This document shows, one piece after another, positions 14,707-15,986 of a stretch of DNA of 15,986 nt (positions are counted from its first letter, which is position 1; each line of letters begins with the position of its first letter). A model generated the notes under the pieces. The model saw nothing but the letters and a program-made list of their open reading frames with translations, had not been told where the DNA came from and did not search any database. The DNA comes from an uncultured Flavobacteriales bacterium (GTDB lineage: Bacteria; Bacteroidota; Bacteroidia; Flavobacteriales_D; Sanyastnellaceae): assembly GCA_937974555.1 (NCBI GenBank), contig CALJKR010000084.1, forward strand, positions 1 through 15,986. The letters run 5' to 3'. A program made the translations under genes and the position numbers.

Positions 14707-15986
14707 ATGAAGAAAAGAATATTTTTCGTTCTTTTCTTGTTGTTGGGTTCCTTGGCCAGTGAGGCTCAATCACGCATTATTGCGGGTGAGTATTTCTGGG
14801 GTACCATGGATCCTGGTAGTGGAAATGGAACTGCTTTTACAGCGACAGATGGTACGTTTAGCGACGTAATCGAATCGCTTGTAGCTACTGGGCAGACCAT
14901 TCCCAATATGACCAGTCCCATTCGTTTTAATGTTCGTGTAAAGGACATTTCAAACAACTGGGGACCAACATTCAAGAAAGTCATTTTCTTGACCACCAAT
15001 TTGCCAACGACCAATGAAGTAAAAGTTTCTCAAGGGGAATACTTTTTTGGAAGTTCAGATCCGGGGCAAGGAAACGGTACTCAACTGGTTGTCTTTGATG
15101 GCAACTGGAATGAGGCCATTGAGAGTGCTACGGCATTGAATGCTACTTGGAGTTTATCTTCTGGATTGCATTTATTCAACATCAGAGCCAAGGATGGTAA
15201 CAATCTTTGGGGTCCGCTTTTTAAGAAGACGATTTCCGTACAATCACCAAGCGCCAACCCGCGTTTGTGTAAGATTCAGACAGGTGAATTCTTTTTCGGT
15301 GTAACTGATCCAGGACAAGGTAGTGGAACTACTTTGTTGGTTTTGGATGGCAACTGGTCAGATGCGGTTGAAACAGCTTTGAATTCAAATGTTACTTGGA
15401 GTTTATCCAACGGAATGACCTTGTTTAACGTGCGTGTTAAAGATGAATCCAACAATTGGGGTCCTGTTTTCAAAAAGACTTTGTCTGTTCAATCACCTCC
15501 AACCTTCCGATTGGTGAAGGTGACTGCGGGTGAGTTCTATTTTGGAACTTTTGATCCTGGACAAGGAACAGGTACAACCATTTTGGCTTTTGATGGCGAG
15601 TATAACGATGCTTTGGAGCAGGCGTTTTCACAAGGATATGCTTGGAATTTTTCTGGCGCTTCTACCTTGTTCAATATTCGATTTAAGGATGAATCCAATC
15701 AATGGGGTCCGGTGTATAAGAAGACTGTATTCCGTGATGAGCTTCCAACAGCACGTGGTTTAAATATCACCTTCGCAGAATACTATTTCGGGGTTTTTGA
15801 TCCCGGTGCTGGAACTGGAAATGTCATTGTTGCTTTTGATGGCAATTTTGATTCTGCTATGGAGATATTACTTCGAAATCATTTGACTTGGGAAAATCAG
15901 AGCGGCTCAACGCTTTTCAATATTCGTGTAAAAGACGAGACCAACAAATGGGGTCCTGTTTTCAAGCGTACCATTTTCTTCAATGG
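14707..15986 (+). CDS. Exported tandem-repeat protein (3' end beyond window)
   Basis: The frame is open from the ATG at 14707 to the right edge, giving 426 residues plus part of a codon. Residues 1-20 are a signal peptide (MKKRIFFVLFLLLGSLASEA). All that follows is made of units of about 83 residues. Each unit reads roughly E(Y/F)(F/Y)FG, DPGxGxGT, then FDGNWxxAxE, a W, and LFN(I/V)RxKDxxNxWGPxFKKT. The key Glu recurs at residues 28, 111, 194, 277 and 358. Units of this style (EYF, DPG, VRxKD, WGP) occur in large secreted Bacteroidota proteins that often end in a type IX sorting domain; that is from memory and unchecked, and the C-terminus is not visible here. No enzyme motif is seen. The domains are probably small beta-sandwiches used for adhesion or binding (inference). 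It is co-transcribed with the beta-helix gene six bases upstream. Confidence 0.8.
   Translation, partial: MKKRIFFVLFLLLGSLASEAQSRIIAGEYFWGTMDPGSGNGTAFTATDGTFSDVIESLVATGQTIPNMTSPIRFNVRVKDISNNWGPTFKKVIFLTTNLPTTNEVKVSQGEYFFGSSDPGQGNGTQLVVFDGNWNEAIESATALNATWSLSSGLHLFNIRAKDGNNLWGPLFKKTISVQSPSANPRLCKIQTGEFFFGVTDPGQGSGTTLLVLDGNWSDAVETALNSNVTWSLSNGMTLFNVRVKDESNNWGPVFKKTLSVQSPPTFRLVKVTAGEFYFGTFDPGQGTGTTILAFDGEYNDALEQAFSQGYAWNFSGASTLFNIRFKDESNQWGPVYKKTVFRDELPTARGLNITFAEYYFGVFDPGAGTGNVIVAFDGNFDSAMEILLRNHLTWENQSGSTLFNIRVKDETNKWGPVFKRTIFFN
14776..15986 (+). repeat. Five tandem protein repeats of about 83 residues (249 bases)
   Basis: Units begin near 14776, 15025, 15274, 15523 and 15766; the first three intervals are 249 bases and the last 243. 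The most conserved blocks are DPG(Q/S/A)G.G(T/N) near the start and NIR.KDE(S/T)N.WGPVFK near the end of each unit. The first unit is the most divergent: it lacks the FDGNW block and has TATDGTFSDVIE in its place. The last unit is cut by the window edge, so the total number of units is unknown. Confidence 0.9.

Noticed and set aside
14776..15986. Regular 249-base repeats considered as a DNA-level array such as CRISPR
   Set aside because: The repeats keep an open frame, are far too long for CRISPR and diverge mainly as protein domains do.

Overview
The window reads as chromosomal DNA from a Bacteroidota bacterium, most likely of the Flavobacteriales. Evidence: three type IX secretion/gliding genes side by side (porU, a porP/sprF homologue, gldJ); promoter boxes of the TAnnTTTG type; A-rich leaders with few Shine-Dalgarno sites; an a-subunit of ATP synthase with a cleavable signal peptide; and an ATP synthase operon ending at atpG without atpDC. 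The genus cannot be told from the sequence alone. The window holds twelve protein-coding genes, two of them cut by the window edges. I saw no rRNA, tRNA, CRISPR array, transposase or phage gene.

Layout. (1) Bases 1-2660, minus strand: the N-terminal 886 residues of PorU, the C25-family sortase of the type IX system, with both catalytic residues present. (2) A 124-base divergent intergenic region leads into porP/sprF and gldJ on the plus strand, ending in a clear rho-independent terminator. (3) murF and tyrS follow, each preceded within a few bases by a TAnnTTTG box, so each may be transcribed separately with almost no leader. (4) The ATP synthase operon atpB-E-F-H-A-G runs from 8343 to 13357 with short gaps and ends in a strong terminator. 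(5) From 13465 a pair of exported proteins begins: a predicted right-handed beta-helix protein and, 6 bases later, a protein built of at least five tandem units of about 83 residues that runs off the right edge.

How the parts relate. PorU, PorP/SprF and GldJ belong to the secretion and gliding machinery that moves proteins across the outer membrane and anchors them. MurF and TyrS are housekeeping enzymes for peptidoglycan and tRNA charging. The atp genes give most of a proton-type F1Fo ATP synthase; beta and epsilon must be encoded elsewhere. The final pair is the least characterised part. Other points worth attention are the altered HIGH motif of TyrS (Gly-Val-Gly-Asn), the histidine-rich extensions of AtpB, and the overlap of terminator and promoter ahead of the beta-helix gene.
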